The position numbers were made by a program, and so were the translations under genes. The notes beneath the pieces are model-generated. The model made no database searches and was not told where the DNA came from. It worked only from the letters and a program-made list of their open reading frames with translations. From Branchiostoma belcheri (lineage: Eukaryota; Chordata; Leptocardii; Amphioxiformes; Branchiostomatidae): 64,000 nucleotides of DNA. Below, piece by piece: positions 22,301 to 32,820 of this stretch. The stretch covers positions 4,261,032 to 4,325,031 of the forward strand of contig NW_017804131.1 of the NCBI RefSeq assembly GCF_001625305.1, read 5' to 3'. Within the stretch, counting starts at the first letter, position 1, and each line of letters starts with the position of its first letter.

Positions 22301-24697
22301 CATACCTACTACACAAAATAATAATTGTTTGTTGCATTAAAGATTATTTAGAGGGGAAGGCCCAGCAGCAAATAGAATCATTTAAGATGGTTCTAATTAA
22401 TTCTTACCCAATTGCCAAGCAGAAAAGTTTTTTATCGGATAGGATGGAATAAATATGTGAAAAGGAAGAACTTTGACATAATTTAATAGTGCTCAAGACC
22501 ATTTGTAATATGGTTGATTATGTAAGTGTTGCATTGGGCATGCAAAATACACTATGATATTAGCTGTATCAATGTACAACTTTTGTTAGATTGGAATCAA
22601 TATTTGTCATGATCGCCTTTTTTCTGTAGTTTGGGCTAAATAAAGTCACAGACCTCCTGAGACAAGACATTGCAGCTGCCGGCTTCACCGAGGTTCTCTC
22701 CTTCTCATTGGTGAGACAGCATCTACATCATTACATAAACCCATGTCTGACCAATCAAAAGTTGTGTAACATATTTTATCTGCAAATAAAGAACACAAAA
22801 TACACACTCAAGTACAGTTACAAGTGTGAATGTATGTCTTTGAGTAAGACTTAATAATTTCAATTCTCTGTTCTTTTCTGTAAGATATATAATTCCATGA
22901 TGTATGTAGTGCTATGAAATGTATATATACATTGTTTTTCACATGTAGTTGCTTGTGTAGTGATTCTGTGTTGCCTTCCAGTGTTCTAGAGATGATGTAG
23001 CAGGGAAACTCAACAAAGACATCGAGTCCTCTGGTGCTGTTCACATCGCAAACCCCAAAACTCTAGAATTCCAGGTGAGAAATACAAAGTTTCCCTCCAC
23101 TTAATTTATTTTTTTACATTTTACATACTGACTACAAGTTACAAAGTAACAGTCAAGATGATGTTTTTATTATACAGTGTTTGTACATGTATATTTCATA
23201 AAGATTACTTTACACAAATTATGATGTGAAGTTTCATAATGTTTAACTCTTGGTTACATACTGAAGCTACTGCTGTAACCACAGTAACTGTTGCTATGTT
23301 TCCAGATTGCTAGAACAACCTTGCTGCCAGGCATTCTGAAAACCATTGCTTCCAACAAGAAGATGCCCCTTCCCATGAAACTGTTTGAGATCTCAGATAT
23401 CATTCTACAGGACAAGGACAAAGGTTTGTTAGATACTAGTACTGCCCCTTGACAAGTTAAATTTTCAACCAGTATCTGTCACACCTTTTCCCCATTTTCT
23501 TTCTAATTTCATCATTCCTTTCTGGTCAAATTTCTTGTTACGCATACCAAAATTAGCAAAAATTGCCATGCTTGTAGCTAGTTGAGAAAAGATTAAATGA
23601 CAATGACAGACTATTGGCAGTCAAAAAACAGTCTATTGTTCTAAAGTGTGAAAATTGATTTCACTTTAGAAAAGAATATAACTGCATTAACTAAAAGTAG
23701 ACTCAATGCTCTGTATGCAAACAGAGGCCTAATACTAGGATTACTGTTACTTAAATTGATGGAAAGCAGTGTGAAAATCTGCCTATTTCATGTGACATTG
23801 TTGAATGTACAAAACATGTACATGCAAATCGATTTTGAATAAAACTGAACTGAACGTTCTCTCTTCCTACTGTGTTTTAGATGTCGGTGCGAAGAACTTG
23901 CGACACTTCTGTGCCGTGTACTACAACAAGAACCCCGGGTTTGAGATCATCCACGGTCTGCTGGACAGGTTCATGCAGCTGTTGGAGGTTCCCTACAGTA
24001 AGGAGGGGAGTGGCTACTTCATCAGGGCAGCTGACGGTCAGTTGTCTGGAGTTATTCATCCTAAAGAGTACATTTAAGACCAAATGACACCAAAAAAGTA
24101 TTTAGAATACATACTATACAGAAGTATACATAATATAGTTACTTAAAGTTTGTTTCAATCATGTTGACTGAAAAATTGAGTCCGTACGGGCATCCAAAAG
24201 ACTTAGTGCATTTTTGGAGATGCTCTAGCAAGCTTCCCAATCACCTGCCTCAGGCATCTCTATTTGCATCTCTATGTTTTATTTTTGCATTTCTGTATTT
24301 TTTTTCCATTACCTAAAAAGCTGATCAGAACTTGAGTTAAACTTTGCAGTCAGTATGTTAGAGCTGCTGTATTGAAACATTTTCTTCAACTGTTGCATGA
24401 AATGCCATGTAATTCTAGGGAACATGGAATTCTCAATTATATTTCTGTAACAATTTTCCATAAAATCTGAAAACTATGTAGTCATGTGTTGGTCAATTGT
24501 TGACATCTTGATACAGATTCTTTGTTTTTGTTTACCCTCCCTCAGATCCTACCTTCTTCCCCGGTCGCTGTGCTGAGGTTGTGGTGAAAGCTCAGGTTGT
24601 GGGGAAGCTGGGAGTTCTACACCCTGATGTAATCACCAAGTTTGAACTCAACAACCCGTGTGCAGCTCTGGAAATCAACCTGGAAGCCTTACTTTAA
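13380..24697 (+). CDS. FARSB: Phenylalanine--tRNA ligase beta subunit
   Basis: Cytosolic enzyme (alpha2-beta2) that charges tRNA(Phe); the beta chain carries the editing module and the catalytic-like core. Eighteen exons join in phase: 13380-13437, 13812-13867, 14176-14270, 14554-14610, 14903-14975, 19163-19278, 19792-19942, 20342-20450, 20691-20823, 21138-21189, 21664-21725, 21871-21974, 22166-22266, 22630-22710, 22982-23074, 23306-23423, 23881-24036 and 24546-24697. They encode 588 residues, the usual animal length. The start [12 protein letters not shown] and segments such as [94 protein letters not shown] and LGVLHPDVI are near-identical to vertebrate FARSB. Introns 2 and 13 begin with GC; intron 12 is AT-AC. 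Intron 5 (14976-19162) contains a Toll-like receptor gene on the other strand. A possible poly-A signal AATAAA is at 25171. Confidence 0.98.
13868..14175 (+). other. GC-AG intron (FARSB intron 2)
   Basis: The exon ends GAAGTG and the intron starts GCAAGTAC. Using the GC donor gives DEV|TSEK, matching the family; the only nearby GT would delete the valine. Apart from the GC, the donor fits the consensus well. Confidence 0.85.
14482..14531. repeat. Perfect 21-bp hairpin in FARSB intron 3
   Basis: TTTATACTCCTGTCTGACCA and one more base at 14482-14502 are perfectly inverted at 14511-14531, with an 8-base loop. It ends 23 bases before the exon 4 acceptor. It may be the trace of a small inverted-repeat element. 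Confidence 0.8.
15073..15186. repeat. Dispersed repeat, copy 1 (pairs with 35993-36097)
   Basis: Shares TTCTGCTGC, CAGGGGTG, GCAGCAGTC and GCTAG, in order, with 35993-36097, and the later parts are also alignable. The family is unidentified. It lies in FARSB intron 5, just beyond the 3' end of the nested TLR. Confidence 0.6.
15291..18536 (-). CDS. Toll-like receptor, single-LRRCT (vertebrate-like) type
   Basis: Two exons, 18536-18434 and 18103-15291, join in phase (caa g|ga act) to give about 971 residues. Exon 1 supplies the signal peptide ([15 protein letters not shown]). An LRRNT-like cysteine cluster ([11 protein letters not shown]) is followed by some 20 or more leucine-rich repeats, one LRRCT ([12 protein letters not shown] to HPDC), a transmembrane helix near 760-787 and a TIR domain near 806-950. 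The TIR shows box 1 YDAFVAHSS, box 2 [13 protein letters not shown] and box 3 PLFWARLR. In box 2 the BB-loop proline of most TLRs (RDFIPG) is glycine. The protein ends in an acidic tail ([11 protein letters not shown]). It is a membrane pattern-recognition receptor expected to signal through TIR adaptors; its ligand cannot be predicted. The gene lies wholly inside FARSB intron 5, antisense. Most of the coding sequence is in one exon, as is common for TLRs. Confidence 0.95.
18314..18375. repeat. Low-complexity C-run and CA microsatellite
   Basis: A run of about 13 C is followed by (CA)n and CATA/CACT variants, in the TLR intron. Confidence 0.9.
19483..19640. mobile_element. Foldback element in FARSB intron 6
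   Basis: The left arm (TTTAAAGTTAAAACTTTTGG to CACCTAGAGCT) is inverted in the right arm (AGCTCTAGGTGAGAGAATTT to TTTTAACTTTAAAC), about 50 bases each around a 36-base centre. The following sequence CCAACACAGATGAACTTTCA recurs at 20988, and inverted at 7617, so it belongs to a dispersed family. Confidence 0.75.
20037..20247 (+). mobile_element. ACTGTAATTC-family short transposon, copy 1
   Basis: It begins ACTGTAATTCAC and ends GGAATTACAGTA, giving about 10-bp terminal inverted repeats. Internal landmarks are GTTCACGGTCTGAGAAAAAT, GACATGTTCACGGAACT and GAAAGTCCAGGAATTATTTG. Related copies are at 40049-40268 (inverted), 58985-59166 and 9165-9312. It lies in FARSB intron 7. Confidence 0.75.
21296..21358 (+). 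repeat. Possible LINE 3' tail
   Basis: TGTTCAATAAAGTGATCG is followed by a short tandem ATCTTGA repeat, a pattern typical of 3' ends of L2- or CR1-like LINEs. Only the tail is present. Confidence 0.3.
21975..22165 (+). other. U12-type AT-AC intron (FARSB intron 12)
   Basis: The intron begins ATATCCTTT, the canonical U12 5' splice site, and ends CCTCAC. The branch-site match TTCCTTAAC lies at 22148-22156, with the adenosines 10-11 bases from the 3' end. Splicing yields RYD|IIHAC, matching the family. No GT-AG alternative keeps the frame and this residue run. Confidence 0.95.
22267..22629 (+). other. GC-AG intron (FARSB intron 13)
   Basis: The exon ends GACCAG and the intron starts GCAAGT; the acceptor is TTCTGTAG. 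The junction reads GDQ|FGLNK, as expected for FARSB. Confidence 0.88.
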
Positions 24698-26793
24698 CCA
24701 ATCAGCTCTCAGCTTTTAGGCTGGTGTTTTAGTGTCCAATAGGAAGTGGCTATAATTATCCCATGATGCAACACTCTTAATATTTGTGGGAATGAAAATG
24801 ATTATGTGAGCATGCAATTCTGTTGTATGCAGAACAGTTACCTCTGTCAGCATTGTAATATTGTATGGGCCAGTTGGGAAAAGTACAGATATGCTTAGGG
24901 ACTGCATCAAGTTGCATGAAAAGGGCTTTACTTCACTTTAAGGACAGAGACAGACTGCTGAAAATAAGTAAGTAAGTAATGTTAGGGAAGTTTACTCAAA
25001 GCTGATATGTAGGGGTTGATATTGGAGGGAGCAAGAATGGTAAATATATAAATTAAGGGGAAGGGGAAACAATACAAGTAGGGTAGGTATGGATAAGGGT
25101 GTTGTGAGACAATGTGAGATGTACAGTACTGTGGTACAAATATGCATGGCCACAGACTAGGAAACTTGTGAATAAAACTGGCTACTTGATAAGGTGGCAC
25201 TGCTCCTGCAATGCCTGATGCTATATGTTTAAACCTTTGAACGAAGTAAAAATGTCCAGGTGGCAACTACAAACACTTGCCTCTAGAATGTATAGATAAT
25301 AATTGTCCAAAACTATGGTGTGTATGCACTGTTACTATCCATAAATGAAGGTCCCTTTGTGTGAAAAATAGCTTGTCACTGATATGGCAGTTGGCTGTTG
25401 GGATGATTTGGCCACAATATTGTCTATAATGGGTATCATTAGATGGTTTGAATGTCTAATTCTGGACGTGTTTGAATGAATGGCAGGACTTTGAAGGGGA
25501 CATTAGAAGTCTTTATAACTTCAGAAACTGTCGAGTTAGGCCACACCAATTTAATTTGTTGGTTCTCGGATTCGCCTCTTCGTTTTTTTTCTGATTTGCA
25601 AATAAAAAAATTGATTCTGGTCCTGAATCAACTGAAAAATGCTCATGTTTTGCCCCCAACAGTTGAGGAAAGTCATTTTCTTCCTAGTTGTTACAGTTTT
25701 CCCAACTATCATCGCAGTGGTTTGATTAAAAGTTCAAAATTCAATGTTTAAATTTTAACCCAGCCTTTTGTGTTGACTTCATGGCTCATTCCATAGCATT
25801 TAAGCCTATAATAGGATGCCTAGACCTGTTTTTATTTTTTTTTTCCCTGTCGCTTCATATTTTTTCTGAAAAAATCCGAGAACCAACAAATTAAATTGGT
25901 GTGGCCTTAATGAGAAAATCTTATCTCCAAATTGAAAATCTTTTGCCTAGAATCCAAATTATGTGTACTTACGTCTGTATGAAGATGATTTTTAACAGCT
26001 TCAAATTACCTTATATACATGTATGTCATCACTTGACGATATGCTCGGTAGACTATGTTCTTTAGGCTTACACTTGACATGTCATAACACAGAATTAGTA
26101 ATGTTTTAAGATAGATAACATGTATTATACTAGCTTTCTTGACTGAAAGTCCGGTTTTCTATTCCCATGTATGACCTCAAATAGAGTTACTAGTACTAGA
26201 ATTTCTCCTGTTTGGAATCATTTACTCAATGATCAGACTTAAAATATGTCTATTCACTCTATTGCCATGAATAAAGGACCAACTTTCACAACTTCCCACC
26301 TCAGAAAGTCAGTTTTCCTTATTGTGTTATCTGTTTCTTGTGCTGACAACATACTAGACAGAAAAATCCCTGGCGCTGAATAAGTACAAAAGTGGGAGAC
26401 GCCGTATAGCACCACACTGTGGTGCGGGCGACGATGTCACTGGTCCCGAGGACATAGTTCCTTGCTACTCCTTGCTACCACGGTGACGTTTTGATCATGT
26501 ATGAATGACCCCCACGTATAAGGTCACAATCGAACAATAGAAAATACGTAATCTTCTATATTTGCGACATTCTCACCTTCGAATTCGATTTGTTCCATAA
26601 GAACCTCGATTCGAACAGAACAACTGGTTCTTCGAACGCGCGGAAATGGAACGCCCGTTTAAATCGACAATTAACGGTAATTACCACAGTTACGTATGTC
26701 AAATTACTAGATTTTCAGTTGGACAAAGACAACCTTGTGGTTTGGAAAAGGTAGTCGACAGGAATTGTTTTAGAAGCAGTTCAGTAGTGCGTT
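24698..26793. other. Gap between FARSB and homeobox gene
   Basis: Holds the FARSB 3' UTR (possible poly-A signal AATAAA at 25171-25176), the Harbinger-like element at 25539-25906 and the upstream region and 5' UTR of the homeobox gene. No supported coding exon. Confidence 0.6.
25539..25906. mobile_element. Harbinger-like short transposon, TTA target duplication (copy 2)
   Basis: The left end GGCCACACCAATTTAATTTG, continuing about 15 more bases, is inverted at the right end (CAAATTAAATTGGTGTGGCC). TTA flanks both sides (25536-25538, 25907-25909). This fits the 3-bp TWA duplications of PIF/Harbinger elements. No transposase frame. Confidence 0.8.
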
Positions 26794-29700
26794 ATGAAAG
26801 CAGTTCTGGCGGGAAGGACGGGAACATCTACTGATGAGGGGGGCCAGGTGAAACGCACCAGCGCCACAGAACGTCTGCAGAACCTAGACATCTCATCTTT
26901 GGATGGAGACACGGCGAAAGCACTTCTCCACAAGATTCTCACAAGTCTTGAAGATGTCGCGAAGATGAAGTCGTCTACCACGACCGCTGAGGAACAACAA
27001 AATCGTCCCAAATCGGGTTCTTCTACTCCCCCGGATGAAGTCAGGCGAGCGTCTGAAATACTGCTAGGAATGAGAGGCGTCGACCAATCAAGTGCCGCCA
27101 CGTGTCAGGACACTGCAAATGCAGAAAATCGACATCAGACTGGAAAGGATGAGACCAACGGTACGTGAGAGTGTGCAAAAGTAAGATCTAATCTAGTGAC
27201 GAGACAAAAATTATCACATGTACATGTACGTGTATATTAGGTCATAAAGGGTATCTTCGCATTATACAGAAAATGGGAAAATATTAGTGGGTCGAACTGC
27301 AAATTTGGATGATTGGGGTGTAGAAGTACATGAACATGTAGTAGATACCGGCAACGGTATTTCTACAACGATAGGGGAAAACATGTACATTAAGAGCTTA
27401 CTATTATCACAGTATACCTATTTAATAGTAACAATATATATTTTACGTTTTCAGCACCCGCATCTTCCGATGATCTCGCTTCCCGTACCAAGAGCGCCAT
27501 CTCAACACTGGCAGATCTGTGCACGGCGTTGAGAGATGCCGAGCCGCAGGTACTTCTGTGGTATAATTATCATGTTTTTGACTGATATTCTTGAACAGTA
27601 TTTTCGTTAGAAATGTTATTGTGCAATTTTTCATCATTGTCTGATTTTAACAGCCGTTCCGTGGTTAGAGATGTTAATCATCTCTTATTACTTTGCAAAC
27701 CTGATTGACAGAAAACAATATTCAATGTTACCAGGTTGTGAATGAAGTCCTCCCTAGAAGGTACCACCACTTGGTTCCTTCTACATCGGCGCCCACCCTT
27801 CTTCAGGCAGTGGCAGTTCCTGGTCCCAGAGTCAGCCCAGAGAACACTGTAGTTACTGAACCTCCAACACTTCCATCCCCGGTCACTGTGGCACAAGTTT
27901 CATCTCCAAAAGTATGAACTAGTTATTTGTATCATTTGTAGTTACCTCCATGAAAAATGGAGGTATTGTTTTTGGCCTGTCTGTGTGTCTGTCTGTCTGT
28001 GTGTGTGTGTGTCTGTCTGTCTGTGTGTTTGTGTTTCTGCACATTTGTAGTCAGCATAACTTCAGAACGCCTTTATGGATTGTGATGATATTTGATATGT
28101 TGGTAGGTCATAGGAAGACAAAGGCCAAGGTCAAATATGGGCCTCCTTGTGGATGGCCTTGGTACTGCAGCAGAACTTCCGTTTTTTGTATTTTTTGTCA
28201 TGAACATGCTATGGTCTGGACTTTTTGGTGACAGATAGCTCTTCCTGACAGGAATAAGTGGTGTGGGTTTTGTCTCCCTAGCAGCTTATTCTGGAACTGC
28301 AGGGGACTTTCTGGCGAAATCTTCAAAAACCAATAAGTCCAGATAGGAACAACTTATTTTCATCATTTTTGGTGTGTACATGTAGGTAGCTGATTTACAT
28401 ATCTACATGTAAATGAGAACTTTGTCACAGGTACCTTGACTCATTGTCGTTCATTTTTTCAGTACAAAGTAGAACAATTCATTTTCCTCCATGCAAGATT
28501 GACTTCATGAAAGGATTTCATTTTGTGTGTATCCTTCCGCAGAGAATCTTTATCCCCGGTAAGACAGCGATCCGCCCGATGCCTGATTACTGCCGTGTGA
28601 TCTTCCACCCATCGAGTCCAGACATGGACAACAGAAAACGTAGGGCCAGGACCGTCTTCTCAGCACAACAGGTGAACAACTAACTTAAAAAAAATCCATT
28701 ACTCAGTTCAAAAATTAGGGATATTTTTAATACCACGAAGAATTAATAGCACCAGGCGTTTGAGTCATTGTATGTGATCATCTCTTCTTCTTCTTCTCTT
28801 CTTTTTAATAGTTGAAACGTTTGGAGGAAGAGTATAAGAAGTGCAGCTACCCTGACAAGGAGCGTCGCCAAAGCGTGGCGGATGCTACCGGGCTGACGGA
28901 GGGCTGTGTACGGATATGGTACCAGAACAGACGAGCTAAGGACCACAGGTAGTCCATTAACTTTTAAGACATAACCAACCTCATTACACATTTTAACATC
29001 TCTAGTTTATACATATAGCATTTGCAAAACGATTTGCCAAATTTGATATGCAGTTATGATTGAACAAATCAGTGCATTGAGTATCTCAAGATTCTTGAAG
29101 AAAATAGTTGTGCATCTTCTTTTATTAGGCTGAAGGATTCAGAAAGGCAGCGTGAAGGTGCGTCAGTTTCGTCTACGTCACAGCCGGAAATGCCAGGTAT
29201 AATTTCGTCACGTCCGGTAGAACCTGTCAGCCGGCTGCCTCCTTCCGATACCGCTCCACCAGCAACACTCAATCGGGCTGAGGAGGCTGCGATGGAGGCA
29301 TTGGTGAACCTGTCTTCTACAACTTCTGCAGAGACCACGGCTTCACATAACCCCAATGATAGCCTCGATTCTGCAGCACAGAGTGACGAAGCACTGCCTG
29401 ATACTAATATCAAGTCTTCATCATGCAAGAACATTGATGCAGTTTCAAAATCAGAACTGGTCGAACAGAGAAATGTCGCTAATCTTCAGCAAGCCACGGC
29501 GAAGAAAGAAAAAACACTGATGATACAAACCGAGCATAACCGTAATGCTAACACCAAGTTAACCCCAGTGACAGATTCGTCTACTGTTGACAAACCATCA
29601 GACGACGTGCGGAGAGTTCCGAGCGAAGAAGTCGTGAAGGCGTCAGGTGCGACAAGCCAACATAAGTCACAGAGAGCGATGATAGCCTCCCTTGTCGCAC

Positions 29701-31826
29701 AAACGCTGAAACATTCGGAAGGTCCGGACTGCAAGAGAACTGTGGTACCGATTGCGGTGGTTAACATCCCTATTGTTCGAGTTGACGGTAGCACAGGCGA
29801 AGGTGTAGACGGTTCAGGGAAAGGTTCTGAAAAGATGAAGCCTGTGCCCTATGTTGCCGTCGCTACAAGAGTTCCAGTCCCAAACACGGGAGAACAACCT
29901 GGAGGTTCAAAAAGGGGAGATTTAGCAACACAGTCTGGAGAAGTTTCCCGCCGTGCTACAGCCATTGGAATCCCCTTCCAGGCCCTTCAATTCCAAAACC
30001 AGTGGACAAAGAAGTCTTCAAACGTAAATCAAAAGCACGACTCTTCAACCACCGTTACGGCCAAAATACATCCTGATGTCCTCATCTCTACGGCACCAAC
30101 TATCACTCGCACGGCGACATCCTCCAGCGCTTCTAAAGTTTCTTCTCTTCTGGGATTTTTAATCTCAGATCCACAAGCAAACGCGAATCAGTTAGCCAGA
30201 TCGTCGAAGCCAACCGTACAGGACGCAAAGCCCTCAGAAAAGGGATGTGGCGTAGATAAAGAGAAGACTAGGTTGCCCAACTCTCAGATTCCCTCGACAA
30301 TTGTGCTTCGCCTACAGCCTAGACCTCCGACAATGACAGCAAAGCCGTGCACTACTGCTGGGAAACCCTCAAAAGTCTCTGAGAAAGAAATGGGCCAACC
30401 AACTTCCAGTAGAGATGACTTCAGTTCAACATCTGGAACGAATGATCGAAAGAGAAAAGTCAGCGAAGCAGAAAGGGTCAACAAAGGGCCTAAAGTCGTG
30501 CAGACTCAGATGTGGAGGGAACTGACGGAAGAAAAGAGCGTAGCAAAGAAAAGCAAAAACATAACAAAAGGGAGCAAGAAGGCCAGCCCATCACAACTGA
30601 TTCAACCTTCGACACAAGGCAACCAATATGGAGATGAAACTCGGGAAAGAGAAATTCCTCCAAAAGAAACTGCAAGGGATAAGAACAAATACGGAGAAAG
30701 AGAGCAACCAAAGCTGTCGACCGCTGACACCAAGCACCAGACTAGTGCCTGTACTGTCGAGTCTGGTGGCGATGCGCTGAACTTAAAGAACAGCCATCCA
30801 ACGACGCTTCACTATAAGAAGGGACGAGTCTGCCAATGCCATAAGTTACAGGAAATCATCGACTACTGCGTCCGAAAAGGTTCCGAGACAGCCAAAATCG
30901 ACAACTCCTGCTCGACGACCAAAGACGATGGGTCTCTCCAAAGGCCACGAGAAGGGAAAGGACAAGCTGGCGAGCCACCGCGTCAAGTCCCCAGGTCCGG
31001 CGACTCTGTTCCCAAGACCAGGGCATCAGGAACCGTGCGGCACTTGAAGATTACGACGCCGATATCAATAGCGACGACTGGCCGTTTGGCAAATGTTCGC
31101 AGTTTCACAAGATCTAGAGTCCCGGTTGGATCTGTCCGGGCACCGCCGGTCATCACCAACACTCAGCACGGTGGAGGTTTCCACCGTCCAACACCTGCCA
31201 GTTTTCGTCACGTCAACTTCTCGAAGAAACCCTGCCCCCTACCCGCTACAGTGATTCCAAAGTCTACACCAGCAGCCACTGGGCAACTGTTCCTGAACAA
31301 TCATCAGAAAACCGCTGTTCAACTGAAAACCAGAGGCGTTCGCGTTGTTGTATCCCATCCCTCCAACACTGTAATTCTGCCAACTCTTCCAGTGTGTACG
31401 GGCCATACTTACACATCACCTCCGACATTCACGAGGCCAACGGTCGGTGCGGTTTCTCAGCGGGCTCATCCTACATGTGGCGCTGCAGCTATGTTCCGGT
31501 TAGGGTCAGTTTTGAAGAGGCCCAATGCTAGTACCTTCAGGCTTCCATTGGTCATGAAACCTGTCGAACGTAAAACTACAGCAGCAACCACGGGATACGT
31601 ATCAAGCGGGATCCGTCTGCAACCTGTTCAGAACAGAGGACAACAACCTGCCGCTGGATGTGTTAACAGACCACCGCCTGACCCTCAAGGGGATGGTAAC
31701 GCTCTGAGGAGACTGCAGAGGTTCACCGACGGGTTTATGGAGAGGCACCGCTCAAGTGCGCCCTCTACCGAATCGCGCAGAGATGACAGGCCACCTCCCG
31801 CTAAAGTGCGACGCACGGACATTTAA
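26794..31826 (+). CDS. Large protein with divergent paired-like homeodomain
   Basis: Six exons join in phase: 26794-27160, 27455-27549, 27735-27911, 28543-28671, 28812-28948 and 29129-31826, for 1200 residues. The homeodomain (about residues 245-304) is a standard 60 residues without gaps, from KRRARTVFSAQQ to IWYQNRRAKDHR. W48, Q50, N51 and R53 are present, so DNA binding is expected. Position 49 is tyrosine instead of the near-universal phenylalanine and position 20 is Y. KCSYPD before helix 2 and LTEGCVRIW in helix 3 point to the paired-like (Q50) group. There is no paired box. One intron splits the domain after Q12 and another falls near its end; the common PRD 46/47 intron is absent. The tail of about 900 residues, in one exon, is rich in Ser, Thr, Pro and Lys and looks disordered, except for RVCQCHKLQEIIDYCVRKG. 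No vertebrate orthologue is recognised. A poly-A signal is at 32440. Confidence 0.9.
27972..28040 (+). repeat. GT/CTGT microsatellite
   Basis: Imperfect CTGT and GT repeats in intron 3 of the homeobox gene, following a short TGTAGTTACCTCCATG-type repeat start. Confidence 0.85.
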
Positions 31827-32439
31827 AGTTAAACTCTCGCTCAAGCAAGGGTGAATTGAACAGTCTTTGAATGCTCTACACGTTGAATGCTGCTAATGAC
31901 TAAATTGTAATTGATAACAGGAGACGATACAATTTTTGGACTGTACACAACTTGTTGGTTGCAGGGCATTGAGTGAAATATAGATTTTACGATTAAACTG
32001 AACTGGCATAGTATGATAAAAATTTTCCCCTTGTGTAGAATATGGTGTTTTGCTATTTCAAACATTTGCATTACTTTATAACCTTGCAAATTATAGGCAA
32101 AACAAGTTACATGTAACCTCCTGTAAATGGAACTGAATGTTCGCATACAATGTATAAGAACATAGTATGCTTTGATTTGGTTTGTCATTCATTGAATGTC
32201 ATGTTGAAGGTTTGGAAACTCATCAGTTCCGAGAATTCACATCTTGTAGTGTTTAGAACAACTTAAAGTATTACATTGTATGAGATAGCCTTGTAAAACA
32301 TCTTGAAAATTCTTATTTATTGCAAAATTCATTGTATTTTAGATACAGTAATTTATGTACAATTTTTCACACAGTTGAGAAGAGTTGCATAAGTTACATT
32401 GTATAGTTCTCACTTTTTCCCTGTTTTAGACAATAAGAA

Positions 32440-32445
32440 AATAAA
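32440..32445 (+). terminator. Poly-A signal, homeobox gene
   Basis: AATAAA 614 bases after the stop codon; the first canonical hexamer in the 3' UTR on this strand. Confidence 0.5.
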
Positions 32446-32547
32446 GGAACTAATTCCATTTCGAATTTGATCAAAGGAGTATACATGTATATACCATAGG
32501 AAAATAATTGGTGGGGGATTATCTCCCAATATTATGGTGACCAAATA

Positions 32548-32553
32548 TTTATT
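32548..32553 (-). terminator. Poly-A signal, CCDC150
   Basis: AATAAA on the minus strand 268 bases after the CCDC150 stop. With the plus-strand signal at 32440, the two genes converge with 3' ends about 100 bases apart or overlapping. Confidence 0.5.
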
Positions 32554-32820
32554 GATACAAAATACAATGTTTAACATAGATTCTAAAAACATCTATTTTA
32601 ACTTGCCACCAATACATATACCCAAAAGTTCTGAGGATACAAAAATAATAGGATACAAAATGTTTGAATGAAAATCTAGGAGCACAAACAAAGAAAAAAA
32701 TACATACACTGCTTCTCCAAATAGTGGACAAAAAGAACTTGTGTTGCAAGTCTTAGTACTATAATATAATAACACTGTGAGCATTTAAAACAGTTAATAG
32801 TCTTTTGTGTCTACACAGTG

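Noticed and set aside
25476..25751. 91-codon plus-strand frame
   Set aside because: It lies mostly inside the Harbinger-like inverted-repeat element and has no protein-like features.
29069..30711. Minus-strand frames under the last homeobox exon
   Set aside because: Shadows of the 2.7-kb coding exon; the plus strand has the phase-consistent homeodomain protein.
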